From assembly GCA_023133295.1 (NCBI GenBank), contig JAGLWT010000134.1, positions 1-62,458 on the forward strand: a DNA stretch of 62,458 nt, in the 5' to 3' direction. Source of the DNA: a bacterium. Its GTDB lineage: Bacteria; AUK180. Under the pieces are notes generated by a model. It was given only the letters and a program-made list of their open reading frames with translations. It had not been told where the DNA came from and did not search any database. The position numbers were made by a program, and so were the translations under genes. Below are positions 35,979 through 44,922 of the stretch, piece after piece (position 1 is the stretch's first letter; every line of letters begins with the position of its first letter).

Positions 35979-36496
35979 GCCGGTACCTCCATTTTTAATC
36001 TGTCTCTCGCTCTTTTCAAAGAGACCTTTACAGCTGTCACGCTTTTTCCTAATGATCCGGCTATCTCTTTGATCGACAATCCGGATATATAGAACATGAT
36101 CAATAACTCTCTGTCCTTTGCCGACAGACGCGACATTCCTGCCTTCAGCATCATTTTTTCTTCTTCCGAATACGGACTTTCTTCCTTCTCTTCCTTGCTG
36201 CTTTGGATATTATCATCGTATGACAAAATGATCCCCTTTGATTTTCTGAAGTAGTCCATCGCAGCATTATGGGCTATCCTGTAAATGAACGAACTGAGCA
36301 TTCCCCTGTCTTTGTATTTCCCGATCCCTTTATAAAATCTGAAGAAAACCTCTGATGTAAGGTCCTCAGCTTCTGAGGGCTCTCCCACCATTCGGATCAA
36401 ATAGCCGTATATCCTTCCGGAATATTCCTTGTATATATGATCGAATCCCATCATATTGCCTTTTTTAATAAGGGTTACTGCTTCCTGTTCTTCCAT
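35975..36496 (-). CDS. ECF-family RNA polymerase sigma factor
   Basis: 173 residues. Sigma region 2 is seen in YGYLIRMVGEPSEAEDLTSEVFFRFYKG and SFIYRIAHNAAMDYFRK. Region 4 is LSAKDRELLIMFYISGLSIKEIAGSLGKS followed by VKVSLKRARDRLK. An acidic 25-residue linker separates them. It is followed by a coupled single-TM gene. An ECF-like promoter lies directly upstream, so autoregulation is likely. There is no ribosome binding site before the ATG. Confidence 0.93.
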   Translation of the reverse strand: MEEQEAVTLIKKGNMMGFDHIYKEYSGRIYGYLIRMVGEPSEAEDLTSEVFFRFYKGIGKYKDRGMLSSFIYRIAHNAAMDYFRKSKGIILSYDDNIQSSKEEKEESPYSEEEKMMLKAGMSRLSAKDRELLIMFYISGLSIKEIAGSLGKSVTAVKVSLKRARDRLKMEVPA

Positions 36497-36503
36497 ATAC
36501 TAT

Positions 36504-36533
36504 TACAACGCATTTGCGCGCGAAAAGGTTACA
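36504..36533 (-). promoter_or_regulatory. ECF-type promoter upstream of its own sigma gene
   Basis: On the minus strand TGTAACC (36533-36527), 16 nt, CGTTGTA (36510-36504). The AAC and CGT cores at this spacing match ECF promoters. The -35 element overlaps the dus stop codon. The predicted start point is within a few bases of the sigma ATG at 36496. Confidence 0.55.
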
Positions 36534-37458
36534 TCCGGTAAAAGGTAAAGCTTTCCAGGTATTCTTCGAGATTGGTCGAGGAAAATAATTTTTCCTTGAG
36601 CGCCTTTGAATAAATCTCCCCTTTGAAAAGAAATACCATGAATTTACGGATCTCATGGAGTCGCTTTTCTCCATAAATTTCTGAATACTTCTTGATAAAG
36701 AATTTTGCCATGTCGATCTTTTCATTCAATGAGGGCGTCCGCTCCTTGAAAAGAAGAGGGTTCATCAATATTCCCCGCGCCAGCATGATGCCGTCCGGGG
36801 AAATATTTTCCTTGATCTCACGGATATGAGAAACGGAATAAATACCACCGTTCAGGATCAGCGGGACATTCAGCTGATCTTTGAATTGCTGATAGAGCTC
36901 CCAATGCGGCGGCGGCGAGAATCCTTCCGCTACTGTGCGGAAATGCACCGTGATAAAAGTGAGGTTAAATACCTGGAGCTCTTTTAAAAATGATACAGTT
37001 TCCTCAATATCGTTCAATGTGAACCCGATCCTTGTTTTTATGCTCAAGGGGCCTTTCCACACCTTGCGTATATCTTCCAATATCGCTTTCGCGTCATCCT
37101 TCCTCTCTAAGAGTCTGACCCCTCCGCCGGTCTTCAGTATTTTTTTTACGGGACACCCCATATTGAGATCGAGCAATACAGGGTCGGCCTTTTTCAGGAG
37201 TATGTGTATTGCCTCCTGAAAGATGCCCTTTTGAAATCCGCCGAATAATTGGATCCCATACGGCTGGTCATTTTCGAATGAAAAGGTTTTGTCGAATTTC
37301 CCCCGTGCTATCTCGAAGGGATTGATCATTTCCGGGAAGTACAGGCCGGTGAAGCCGTTTTGTCTCAGAAGTTCTCTGAACGGTAGAGAGGTGTATCCCG
37401 AAAGCGGCGCTATTATCGGCTCAGTAAGTTTTTCTAAAATCTGATCTTGAGAAAACAT
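36529..37458 (-). CDS. tRNA-dihydrouridine synthase
   Basis: A 309-residue flavin enzyme that reduces uridine to dihydrouridine in tRNA. It has the FMN-barrel start PIIAPLSGYTSLPFRELLR, the catalytic Cys in LDLNMGCPVKK, KTRIGFT, HFRTVAEGF and NGGI, then DGIMLARGILMNPLLF. The common motif HxRT is HFRT here. Its 5' end overlaps tsaD by 38 nt. DusB-like by overall sequence, but the exact uridine targeted cannot be told. Confidence 0.92.
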   Translation of the reverse strand: MFSQDQILEKLTEPIIAPLSGYTSLPFRELLRQNGFTGLYFPEMINPFEIARGKFDKTFSFENDQPYGIQLFGGFQKGIFQEAIHILLKKADPVLLDLNMGCPVKKILKTGGGVRLLERKDDAKAILEDIRKVWKGPLSIKTRIGFTLNDIEETVSFLKELQVFNLTFITVHFRTVAEGFSPPPHWELYQQFKDQLNVPLILNGGIYSVSHIREIKENISPDGIMLARGILMNPLLFKERTPSLNEKIDMAKFFIKKYSEIYGEKRLHEIRKFMVFLFKGEIYSKALKEKLFSSTNLEEYLESFTFYRM

Positions 37459-38425
37459 CCTGAGCCTTGAATTCTTTTCCTGATCTCAAAAGATGATAAG
37501 CCAGTCCGGCTACCATCGCTCCGTTATCGGTACAGTATTCCAGCGGGGGAAAGAATAATTTTACACCCTTGTCCTTTATCTTGGAATGAGCATAATCGCG
37601 TAAAAAGGAATTCGCCGCCACTCCGCCGCCAAAAACGATCTGGCCCAAGGGCTTCTCCCTGTTCAGCTTATTTACGGAATTAAGGACGATATCGAATGCC
37701 GCTTTCTGAAAAGAAGCCAGGAAATCCTTCTCCTGTCCGTCATATTTTTTTGACCGGATCATCTCCAAAGTGGCTGTCTTCAATCCGCTGAATGAAAAGT
37801 CCAGGGTATCTTCTTTAAATCTGGTGACAGGGAATACGATCCGGTCGCAATTGCCATTAAGGGCTCTCTTGTCGATGGCCTTTCCCCCGGGGTATCCCAA
37901 TCCCATAAAGAAGGCGATCTTGTCAAATGCTTCCCCGATGGCATCATCCCTGGTCTTGGCAAGTATCTCATAATTAAGGATGGAGTCCGCTCGGATAAGA
38001 AATGTGTGTCCGCCTGATATTAGAATTGCATAATGGGGGTAGAGGATCTCCTTGGTAAAGATCATTGAAGGCATATAGAGGTGAGCGAGAATATGATTGA
38101 CGGGTATCAATGGTTTAGATAATCCGATCGATAATCCCCGGGCGAACATGAATCCCACAAGTAGCGATCCCACAAGCCCGGGGCCGTTTGTGACCCCGAT
38201 CGCGTCTATCTTATCTGCTTCGATATTTGCTTTTTCCAGTGTTCTTTTGAAAAGAATGGAGATCTTTTCCGCATGATGCCTCGCCGCGAATTCTGGCACG
38301 ACACCTCCGAACGGCGCGTGGATCTCGTCCTGGAATTCCCTGGAATCCGCCAATATCTCAACTCCGTCCCGGACGATGGACAATGCGGTCTCATCGCAGG
38401 ATGATTCAATGCCCAGAATAAGCAT
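37421..38425 (-). CDS. tsaD: tRNA N6-threonylcarbamoyladenosine transferase TsaD
   Basis: TsaD (334 residues) forms t6A37 in tRNAs reading ANN codons. It starts LILGIESSCDETALSIV. Metal-binding HHAEK and the NHILAHLY (HxxxH) are present, as are ISGGHTFL and FGGGVAANSFLR of the ASKHA fold. Complete, with normal length. The ATG overlaps the stop of the deacetylase gene by one base. Confidence 0.96.
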   Translation of the reverse strand: MLILGIESSCDETALSIVRDGVEILADSREFQDEIHAPFGGVVPEFAARHHAEKISILFKRTLEKANIEADKIDAIGVTNGPGLVGSLLVGFMFARGLSIGLSKPLIPVNHILAHLYMPSMIFTKEILYPHYAILISGGHTFLIRADSILNYEILAKTRDDAIGEAFDKIAFFMGLGYPGGKAIDKRALNGNCDRIVFPVTRFKEDTLDFSFSGLKTATLEMIRSKKYDGQEKDFLASFQKAAFDIVLNSVNKLNREKPLGQIVFGGGVAANSFLRDYAHSKIKDKGVKLFFPPLEYCTDNGAMVAGLAYHLLRSGKEFKAQDVFSRSDFRKTY

Positions 38426-39822
38426 TAATCCTCCTCGATATTCGCCAGCATCTTTTTTAAGTTATCAGGTATATCCCGCCTGCCGTTGTTTCTTAATTTC
38501 TCTCTGTTCTCAATAATATAGGAAACGGGGACAACTCGGATATTCAATGCCTTGATCTCGTCAAAGACCTTGCTGAAGGTTTCCAGAGTTGACCTTCTCA
38601 TATGACAGATCCCAACGGAGTAGCCCTTGATATATGCGATCTTGAAGAGATTGTGAAATTGTCCGATAATATACGCTTCTGATGAAGAATTATCTAAGAA
38701 CACATCTCTTTTGATCGAAGGTATCCCCGCCTCCACCGCGGTCTCGTAACCTACACTGGTCGAGGTCGTTCTTGAATCAACAAAAAAGAGGTCTTTCTTC
38801 TTCGCCACATCCATGAGCACCTTCAGTACCCGTTTGTCCGAGGTGACCTTTGACCCTTTGTGATTGTTGAAGCCTACGGCGACGGGAACAAAATTCAGGT
38901 TTTCCTGAAAGAGTTTTCTGATCTTATCTTCTTTGAAATCGGCAAATATCATACCCTTGTCCGTTGCTTGAGAAGAGTTCTTCGGCTCCATCGGCAGGTG
39001 CAGCATCACTTCATTATTATTTTTCTGGGCAAAAGCGATCATCTGCGAGGCGTATGGTGTGTGTGGAAGTATGGCAAGGTCAATATTCTCATATCCCTCC
39101 AGGAGTGAAAAGTATTTTGGCGGAAGGTATCCGCAATCGTCTATCAGGATCGCGATCACAGGCGACTTGCCATCGTGCAGTGCCTCTGCCAGGCCTTTCT
39201 CTATGGAAAAGAAATGTGTGATCTGATCAAAGGCCGATACATAAAAAGTTATGATCTCCCTCTTTCCTATGTGGTATGTGTATGTATCTTTTATTCTGCC
39301 GTCATTATCCTTGATCGTTTTTATTATTTCTTTGGAAATTGTGTTGAGATCAAAATTATCGGTCAATTGAATATTAAAAGTGGTATACAGGAATCTCTTT
39401 TTACCCTTTGTTTTTTCTTCGAATATCTCGTCAACCATGGTCCTTGATATCTTCTTTGTGTGAAAATACTTTCTCAGATTTCCATTTATCATCAAAGATC
39501 TTTTGAAGTAGTCAAAATTATCATCCGGAGCAGGTTCCTTCTTCTCGACCACCGGTTTCACCTTTATTTCGGTTTTCGGCTCCGTAGCTTTTTTATCCAA
39601 TGTTATACGGTCATCCAGCAGCGCCCGGTCGGTTTTTTCAGGAATAAGGATGAAAACGATCGCCAGGATGAGAGAAAAGGCCGCCCAGAGAAGAAATTTC
39701 TTCAAAGAGAATCTGGCTTTCTTTCCCTTTGTGGTTTTCTTCCTTTTACCTGCGGCGGGCTTTTTCTTCTTTCCTTTGACAGGTGTTTTTTTTCTTTTTT
39801 TCTTTTTTACTTCTTTTCCCAT
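38425..39822 (-). CDS. Divergent polysaccharide deacetylase family protein (YibQ-like)
   Basis: 465 residues. A very basic cytoplasmic N-terminus (KKKKRKKTPVKGKKKKP type, ~45 residues) is followed by one membrane anchor and a long periplasmic part. The C-terminal ~230 residues are a divergent polysaccharide deacetylase domain: IAILIDDCGYLPPKY, LAILPHTPYAS, NEVMLHLPMEP, and FVDSRTTSTSVGYETA. This family sits in envC/ctpA loci in many bacteria and may act on peptidoglycan or a related glycan. The start overlaps the S41 protease gene by 16 nt. Confidence 0.88.
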   Translation of the reverse strand: MGKEVKKKKRKKTPVKGKKKKPAAGKRKKTTKGKKARFSLKKFLLWAAFSLILAIVFILIPEKTDRALLDDRITLDKKATEPKTEIKVKPVVEKKEPAPDDNFDYFKRSLMINGNLRKYFHTKKISRTMVDEIFEEKTKGKKRFLYTTFNIQLTDNFDLNTISKEIIKTIKDNDGRIKDTYTYHIGKREIITFYVSAFDQITHFFSIEKGLAEALHDGKSPVIAILIDDCGYLPPKYFSLLEGYENIDLAILPHTPYASQMIAFAQKNNNEVMLHLPMEPKNSSQATDKGMIFADFKEDKIRKLFQENLNFVPVAVGFNNHKGSKVTSDKRVLKVLMDVAKKKDLFFVDSRTTSTSVGYETAVEAGIPSIKRDVFLDNSSSEAYIIGQFHNLFKIAYIKGYSVGICHMRRSTLETFSKVFDEIKALNIRVVPVSYIIENREKLRNNGRRDIPDNLKKMLANIEED

Positions 39823-41252
39823 GTAATCGCTTTAATTGCATTCAATGCATGTTTTAATTGTTCGTCCATTATCGGATCCATGATATGATCCTCATCACCG
39901 TTCATTTCCAATTCACTGAGTCCTTTGAATATCATAAGGCGGATAAGCTCTCTATCCGCTTCCAAACCATTGCTTTTCAATCTGTTTTCCAATATGCGTA
40001 CATTGAGTGGGTTCACCGCGTAAGTATTCAACTCGGGCTTTTCATAGCCCTCCTTGATCGTTTCGAAGGAATCGTCGGTTCTCTCCATTGATTTGATCCT
40101 CGCCGCCATGTCCTTCAGATAATCGGCGATATATTTCCCTTCTTCAATATCTGATATTGTGCGAAGCACTTCGTCCGTGTAATATTTCTGCTCAACGGGT
40201 ATATCCGGCTTAATGCCTTTGCCGTGTATAGATTCCTCAGAAGGCGTATAATATTTCGCGATCGTGAGTTTTACTGCGGAGCCGTCACTCAATGGAAATA
40301 CCCTTTGAACGGAACCTTTTCCAAAACTTCTTTCTCCGACAACAATACCCCGGCCGGTGTCTCTTAATGCTCCCGCGACGATTTCGGATGCCGAAGCGGA
40401 TCCCGCGTTAATAAGAACCACAATGGGTTTGTTATTGAACAGGGGCTTCTTCTTGGCATATGCCGTATCCAGTAATTCTTCCCCTCTGCCCTTGACCGAA
40501 ACTATCTTAGTGCCCTTTGTCAGAAACAGGTCGGAAACATCAATAGCCGCGTCCAGCAGCCCACCGGGATTGTTTCTCAGATCCAGAATATACCCTTTGA
40601 CATTCTTCTTTTCAAGCTCTTTAATGGCCTTTGTGATCTCACTCTCCGATGTTTCCTTGAAGTCGGAAAGCCGTATATATCCCACAGAATCATAATGATC
40701 CCATTTCACACTTTTGAGCTTAATATTATCCCGTATAACATTGTATTCCTTTACTTCCTGATTGGATGTCCGGTACATGGTTATCTTGACGGGCGTACCC
40801 GGCTTGCCACGCAGCATATCCACGGCCTCCTGCAGTTTCAATTTCGCCGTATCCACTCCGTCTATCTTTATGATCTGGTCACCCGCTTTTATACCGAGTT
40901 TATACGAAGGCGAATCCTCGATAGGAGAAACACATGTCAGCACATTGTTCTTGATGGTGACGACCATTCCTACGCCGCCGTATGTTCCTTTGGAGTTTCG
41001 CAGCAGGTCTTCGTGTACTTTCTTCTCAAGGAAGTTGGAGTGCGGATCAAGATTATTCAGCATGCCTTCGATCGCATAATGGAATAACTTTGACATTTCC
41101 ACATCGTTGATATAGTATTTCTTGATCGTCAGCAGAGATTCCTCAAAGAGCTTTTGAGCATCCTTGATGTCCTTTTTTGATTCCGCCGCAGTAATTGTAG
41201 CACAGAGCAGCAGCATAAGCATTATTGCGATGAACGCTCTTTTTATATTCAT
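39807..41252 (-). CDS. ctpA: S41-family C-terminal processing peptidase (CtpA)
   Basis: 481 residues, exported (MNIKRAFIAIMLMLLLCATITAA signal). The order is an N-terminal region with HSNFLEKKVHEDL, a PDZ domain with GGVGMVV and SYKLGIKAGDQIIKIDG, then the protease core: LRNNPGG, catalytic Ser in AGSASASEIV and Lys in GERSFGKGSVQ. The ATG at 41252, with GAGGT upstream, gives a clean signal peptide; a longer frame to 41303 would enter envC. These proteases trim or degrade periplasmic proteins and here neighbour peptidoglycan hydrolase control genes. Confidence 0.93.
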   Translation of the reverse strand: MNIKRAFIAIMLMLLLCATITAAESKKDIKDAQKLFEESLLTIKKYYINDVEMSKLFHYAIEGMLNNLDPHSNFLEKKVHEDLLRNSKGTYGGVGMVVTIKNNVLTCVSPIEDSPSYKLGIKAGDQIIKIDGVDTAKLKLQEAVDMLRGKPGTPVKITMYRTSNQEVKEYNVIRDNIKLKSVKWDHYDSVGYIRLSDFKETSESEITKAIKELEKKNVKGYILDLRNNPGGLLDAAIDVSDLFLTKGTKIVSVKGRGEELLDTAYAKKKPLFNNKPIVVLINAGSASASEIVAGALRDTGRGIVVGERSFGKGSVQRVFPLSDGSAVKLTIAKYYTPSEESIHGKGIKPDIPVEQKYYTDEVLRTISDIEEGKYIADYLKDMAARIKSMERTDDSFETIKEGYEKPELNTYAVNPLNVRILENRLKSNGLEADRELIRLMIFKGLSELEMNGDEDHIMDPIMDEQLKHALNAIKAITWEKK

Positions 41253-41254
41253 TA

Positions 41255-42451
41255 TTACCTCATTATTAACAATTCCGGATCGAAGGGATTGCCGTCGATC
41301 CATGTGCTGAAGTAGAGGATGTTCTTTCCTCCGTGATCAGCCATGACCTTTCCCAAGAGGTCGCTCTTTTTTATCTCCTGGCCTTTTGACACATAGATCT
41401 CGCTCAAATTCGCGAAGACCGCGGCAAAACGCTCGTCCACTGAGATGATTATAACATTTCCCTTCCCCTTAAGCCAATCTGAAAAAATAATCTTCCCCGA
41501 TATGGGGGAGAAGAGCTCATTTTCTACTTTTTCAAGCTCAATGCCGTCATTATTGATAGATATGCCGAATTCCTTATTGACGGATTTTCCGAACCTGGAC
41601 ACGATCTTGCCGGAAATATTAAGATTCAATTTGACCTTATAAGCCGCGATGATACTGCTTATCTTTCCGAGGTCTTTCTTTGCGACCGTCTTTGTCTCCG
41701 CATTTCTCCTTTTTTCCATTTCCTTGCGTATCATATCCTTTATCTGCCTATTGATCTTGTTTTTTTTCTCTTCCAATCCCACCAGATAATCACGGTAGCG
41801 GTTCTTTTCCTTTTTTAGTTTTCCCAGATATGTGTTTTTCAGGTCCTTTTCATTCTCGATATTGCTGGATTTTAATTCCACCAGCTTCCTGACCTTCTGT
41901 ATCTGATTTGAGCGTATGCTGTACTCATCGTTCTTCTGTACTAATTCTTCTTTGGTCTTAAGCAGTTGACGGACATATTTGCGGTTCTTTTCGTTCAGTC
42001 TCCGTAAAACTTCATATTTCAAGACATTCTTGTCAAAATCATATGCAAAAAAAGCAGAGTAGGACTTCTGCATTGTTCCCAGCGCATACCACTTGCCGAG
42101 CGCCGCCCTTACCTTTCCCTTGATCAGGAAAAAATCCTTTTCCAATTGCTGGATCTGTTGTCCCATTTTCCCTATTTCGGAATTCAATTTACGCACTTCT
42201 CTTACATATCGGTTCATTTCCTTCTTTGATTTTTCTAATTCATGATCGATATGTTCGATATCTGAAAGGGTTACATTTTCCTTACGGGACGCATTTTTGA
42301 TGAGCTCTTCATTTTTCTTGATCTCTTTTTCCACATCCTTCAGTTCTTTTTTATAATTATCCATTGAGCCCGCGGAAAAGATCATCAACCCCAATAAGGG
42401 ATATACGATCACTTTAAATAGATCTTTGCGGAAATGAGCGAACCCAGCCAT
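41255..42451 (-). CDS. envC: EnvC-like murein hydrolase activator (degenerate LytM domain)
   Basis: 398 residues. A signal peptide is followed by ~220 residues of coiled coil (VEKEIKKNEEL to KEMEKRRN) and a C-terminal LytM/M23 domain. The zinc ligands of active M23 enzymes are absent: the usual H..G.D motif reads NNDGIELE, the HxH region reads LYFSTW and the other His is replaced by Asp in SVDERFAAVF. So it should be a non-catalytic activator, as EnvC is of amidases under FtsEX control. The ATG at 42451 has GGAGG at 9 nt. It overlaps ftsX by 43 nt. Confidence 0.9.
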   Translation of the reverse strand: MAGFAHFRKDLFKVIVYPLLGLMIFSAGSMDNYKKELKDVEKEIKKNEELIKNASRKENVTLSDIEHIDHELEKSKKEMNRYVREVRKLNSEIGKMGQQIQQLEKDFFLIKGKVRAALGKWYALGTMQKSYSAFFAYDFDKNVLKYEVLRRLNEKNRKYVRQLLKTKEELVQKNDEYSIRSNQIQKVRKLVELKSSNIENEKDLKNTYLGKLKKEKNRYRDYLVGLEEKKNKINRQIKDMIRKEMEKRRNAETKTVAKKDLGKISSIIAAYKVKLNLNISGKIVSRFGKSVNKEFGISINNDGIELEKVENELFSPISGKIIFSDWLKGKGNVIIISVDERFAAVFANLSEIYVSKGQEIKKSDLLGKVMADHGGKNILYFSTWIDGNPFDPELLIMR

Positions 42452-43287
42452 CCGAAAACGCCTCCAATTATAATCATATAAATCGCTTGAACAGGGGAGA
42501 TCAGGGCAAAACGCGAAAATATTTCAGGCGGAAAGATAGAGTTTTTAAAAAGGTATAACGGCAGAAAGAAAAGATCCGCGACCACTCCGCCGATCAGGCC
42601 CTTTAATATGCCCTCCACCATAAAGGGAAAGCGTACAAAGGTTTCTGTCGCGCCGATCAATCTTTTTAAATAGATCTCCTGATCCTTGGTGAAAACCGAT
42701 AGCCGTATCGCATTCCCGACGATGAGTACCACCAAGAGTGAAAATAGAATAAAGATCGCGCTCCCGAAGTTTTTCAAATACATTACCAGATCGCTCAATT
42801 GCTTCTGAAGGGTCGAGCTTTCAACCGCCTGATGATCTTTGAATCTCCCGTATATGGCAGCAAGGTCGTCCGGCTTGACCGATCCCTTTGTAAATGCCCA
42901 TATTGCTTCCGGAAGGATATCCTTGCCGTAGATCTCAATCAGGTCCTCGATATTTTCATCGTCCTTGATCTTTGAAAAGACATCGTCTTTGTTCAGGAAT
43001 TCCACACGCTTGACCGCTTGCTCATCTTCAAGCCGTGTCATGAGGTCTTCTCTGTCAGAAATATTTGCCGTCTCCTTGATATAGAATATCAGCGACGGTG
43101 AAGAGCTCAGATTGTCAATGAGCAGCTCGACGGTGTTGAAGATGGAGAACATTACTCCGATGATAAAGAGCGATATTGAGATCAGGGTGACTGAAATGAC
43201 AGTAACGGAAGAATTCCTTATGATATTCTTTGTGCCTTCTCCAATGAAATATGCCAGGTTCTTAATCACTGCCGAGTACCTCGCCAT
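42409..43287 (-). CDS. ftsX: Cell-division protein FtsX
   Basis: 292 residues with four membrane segments and a ~110-residue periplasmic loop after TM1, the FtsX layout. Near the N-terminus are EGTKNIIRNSSVTVISVTLISI; later QEIYLKRLIGATETFVRFPFMVEG is the conserved cytoplasmic coupling region. With FtsE it forms the ABC complex that signals across the membrane to EnvC. Coupled to ftsE by a 26-nt overlap. Confidence 0.95.
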   Translation of the reverse strand: MARYSAVIKNLAYFIGEGTKNIIRNSSVTVISVTLISISLFIIGVMFSIFNTVELLIDNLSSSPSLIFYIKETANISDREDLMTRLEDEQAVKRVEFLNKDDVFSKIKDDENIEDLIEIYGKDILPEAIWAFTKGSVKPDDLAAIYGRFKDHQAVESSTLQKQLSDLVMYLKNFGSAIFILFSLLVVLIVGNAIRLSVFTKDQEIYLKRLIGATETFVRFPFMVEGILKGLIGGVVADLFFLPLYLFKNSIFPPEIFSRFALISPVQAIYMIIIGGVFGWLGSLISAKIYLK

Positions 43288-43924
43288 CTTTCAAAAAAAG
43301 TCTTTTGTTATTTGAGACCAACTCCGGCAGCCTTTCATCATGAGTCGCGACGATCACCGTCATCCCCAATAGATTCAATTCCCTGAATTCCTTAATTATA
43401 TCAATGCTTATCGCATCGTCAAGATTGCCTGTGGGCTCGTCTGCGATAAGTAACAGAGGCGAATTTGAAATTGCCCTGGCAATGGCGACCCTCTGCTGCT
43501 CGCCGCCCGAAAGATGATGGGGAAATAAGTGCTCCTTCCCGTGAAGGTTCAGAAGCCTCAGAACCTCTTTTACCCTTCGCCGGATATAATTTGGCCGATG
43601 CCCGAGCGCGAACATGGCAAATTCGATATTTTCAAAAACGGTCCTGTCATAAAGAAGCTTGAAATCCTGAAAGACGATACCGATCTTTCTCCTGAAAAAG
43701 GGGAGCTTCCTTGCGGGAAGCTTTTCCAGATCCGCCCCATTGATAATGATCTGTCCCGAAGTGGGAGTGATGTCTTTGTACAGAAGTTTTAATAATGTTG
43801 TCTTCCCTGCACCGGAAGGACCAAGCAGAAAGAGGAAATCTCCGCTGTTCACGAAGGCATTCACATTTTTTAAGGCGAAAATATCTCTTTCGAAAACGAC
43901 AGAAACATTTTTGAGTTCAATCAT
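43262..43924 (-). CDS. ftsE: Cell-division ATP-binding protein FtsE
   Basis: 220-residue ABC ATPase. Walker A is [11 protein letters not shown] (about residues 35-45), the signature is [15 protein letters not shown] and Walker B is [32 protein letters not shown] is typical FtsE. The ATG overlaps the cupin stop by 4 nt. Confidence 0.95.
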   Translation of the reverse strand: MIELKNVSVVFERDIFALKNVNAFVNSGDFLFLLGPSGAGKTTLLKLLYKDITPTSGQIIINGADLEKLPARKLPFFRRKIGIVFQDFKLLYDRTVFENIEFAMFALGHRPNYIRRRVKEVLRLLNLHGKEHLFPHHLSGGEQQRVAIARAISNSPLLLIADEPTGNLDDAISIDIIKEFRELNLLGMTVIVATHDERLPELVSNNKRLFLKDGEVLGSD

Positions 43925-44265
43925 TCTTTTATCGGCACCACACAGAGGAATTTAAATATCCCGTCGCCTGTATTTCTAAATTGATGGAGCACCATTTCAG
44001 GAACGAAACCGAAATCTCCCGGCTCCAGCGTGAAATCGCCTTCCTCTGTTGCCAGCAGCCCGCTGCCCTCAAGAACAAATATCTCATGCTCCCACTCATG
44101 TACATGCTCAGGAGTATGGCCGTCTTTCTGTACCTCGAACATTCTCATTGCGTAGTTCTCCGCGCCGTCCTTTTTCGCTACCAGCCAGCGGATAGTGGTA
44201 TTCGCGGCACCCTGCATATCTACCTTCTGTGCTTCAACCTCATCAAAGTGTTTTCTTAAGACCAT
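43921..44265 (-). CDS. Cupin-domain protein
   Basis: A ~114-residue single cupin. Motif 1 is HTPEHVHEWEHEIFVLEG (His, His, Glu) and motif 2 is PGDFGFVPEMVLHQFRNTG. Metal binding is likely; the substrate is unknown. The ATG at 44265 is chosen because GGAGG (44276-44272) is 6 nt away; a TTG at 44277 would overlap that site. First gene of the ftsEX transcription unit, an unusual neighbour for it. Confidence 0.85.
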   Translation of the reverse strand: MVLRKHFDEVEAQKVDMQGAANTTIRWLVAKKDGAENYAMRMFEVQKDGHTPEHVHEWEHEIFVLEGSGLLATEEGDFTLEPGDFGFVPEMVLHQFRNTGDGIFKFLCVVPIKE

Positions 44266-44424
44266 TTCTTCCTCCAATTATTCAAATAGGAGCGTTCTTT
44301 TCCTACAACTACTATTATAAATAAAAAGAGAGGATATATCAAGCGCACAGTCTGCTGTGCAGACTGGGTGTGAAGTGTGAAGTCTGAAGTGTAAAGTGGG
44401 AAAATAGAATTAACAATTAGAGAG

Positions 44425-44464
44425 TGTCATCCAGAGGGAGCTTGCGACCGTGGGATCCAGTTTT
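44425..44464. repeat. 40-bp intergenic repeat, copy 2
   Basis: Identical by eye to 23225-23264. The spacer 44266-44853 has no gene; it holds this copy, GTGTGAAGTGTGAAGTCTGA (44369-44388), a tandem repeat and an inverted copy of the 22062-22136 repeat. Confidence 0.85.
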
Positions 44465-44508
44465 CGCATTATTTGTCATCTTGAGTGTAACGAAAGATCC
44501 ATCGTCCT

Positions 44509-44710
44509 GTCATTCCCGGCTTGATCGGGAATCCATCTTGCTCCCTATTTGTCATCCCTTCGATTCACTCAGGGCAGGCTCTGAGCTTTTCCGCGAAGGA
44601 TCCATCTCCTTGTCATTCCCGACTTGATCGGGAATCCAGCTTGCTCCTTATTTGTCATCCCTTCGATTCACTCAGGGCAGGCTCTGAGCTTTTCCGCGAA
44701 GGATCCATCT
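44509..44710. repeat. Tandem repeat, two ~102-bp units
   Basis: Unit 1 (44509-44610) and unit 2 (44611-44710) both run from TGTCATTCCCGRCTTGATCG, through ATTTGTCATCCCTTCGATTC, to CGCGAAGGATCCATCT with few differences. Each contains an imperfect palindrome, ATTCCCG...CGGGAAT. Frames reading CHSRLDRES through it are typical artefacts of such repeats. Confidence 0.85.
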
Positions 44711-44776
44711 GGTATTTACTCCTTGCGTTTTCCCCACTTGTGCACTTGTGCTCTTGTTGCTTGTGCTCTGCGTAGC
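44702..44776. repeat. Intergenic repeat, inverted partner of 22062-22136
   Basis: Reverse-complement match of about 75 bp to 22062-22136. It contains CCCACTTGTGCACTTGTGCT and CTCTGCGTAGCGTCAC, words that recur in the other spacers. Confidence 0.8.
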
Positions 44777-44853
44777 GTCACTATTCACTATTTTTCGTCA
44801 TTCCCGCGAAAGCAGGGAATCCATCTTTTCCATGTCACACGCTACTGGTGCGC

Positions 44854-44882
44854 TTGATAAAACACTTGAAAAGATGTAAAAT
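44854..44882 (+). promoter_or_regulatory. Sigma-70-type promoter at the head of the defence island
   Basis: TTGATA (44854-44859), 17 nt, TAAAAT (44877-44882). It lies about 40 bp before a small ORF with a GGAGG site and then the restriction-modification gene. Confidence 0.6.
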
Positions 44883-44922
44883 TATACAAGTATCAGGGCA
44901 TACTACGGAGCGGAGGCGCGCA

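Noticed and set aside
41255..42451. Active M23 peptidase
   Set aside because: The zinc-binding histidines are missing; it fits the non-catalytic EnvC-type activator instead.
44509..44710. Possible CRISPR array
   Set aside because: Only two units, no spacers, units contain internal palindromes, and no cas gene is nearby. No array is seen anywhere in the window.
44424..44857. Overlapping frames reading CHSRLDRES and DSLRAGSELF
   Set aside because: They lie wholly inside the 102-bp tandem and related intergenic repeats; such frames are well-known artefacts.
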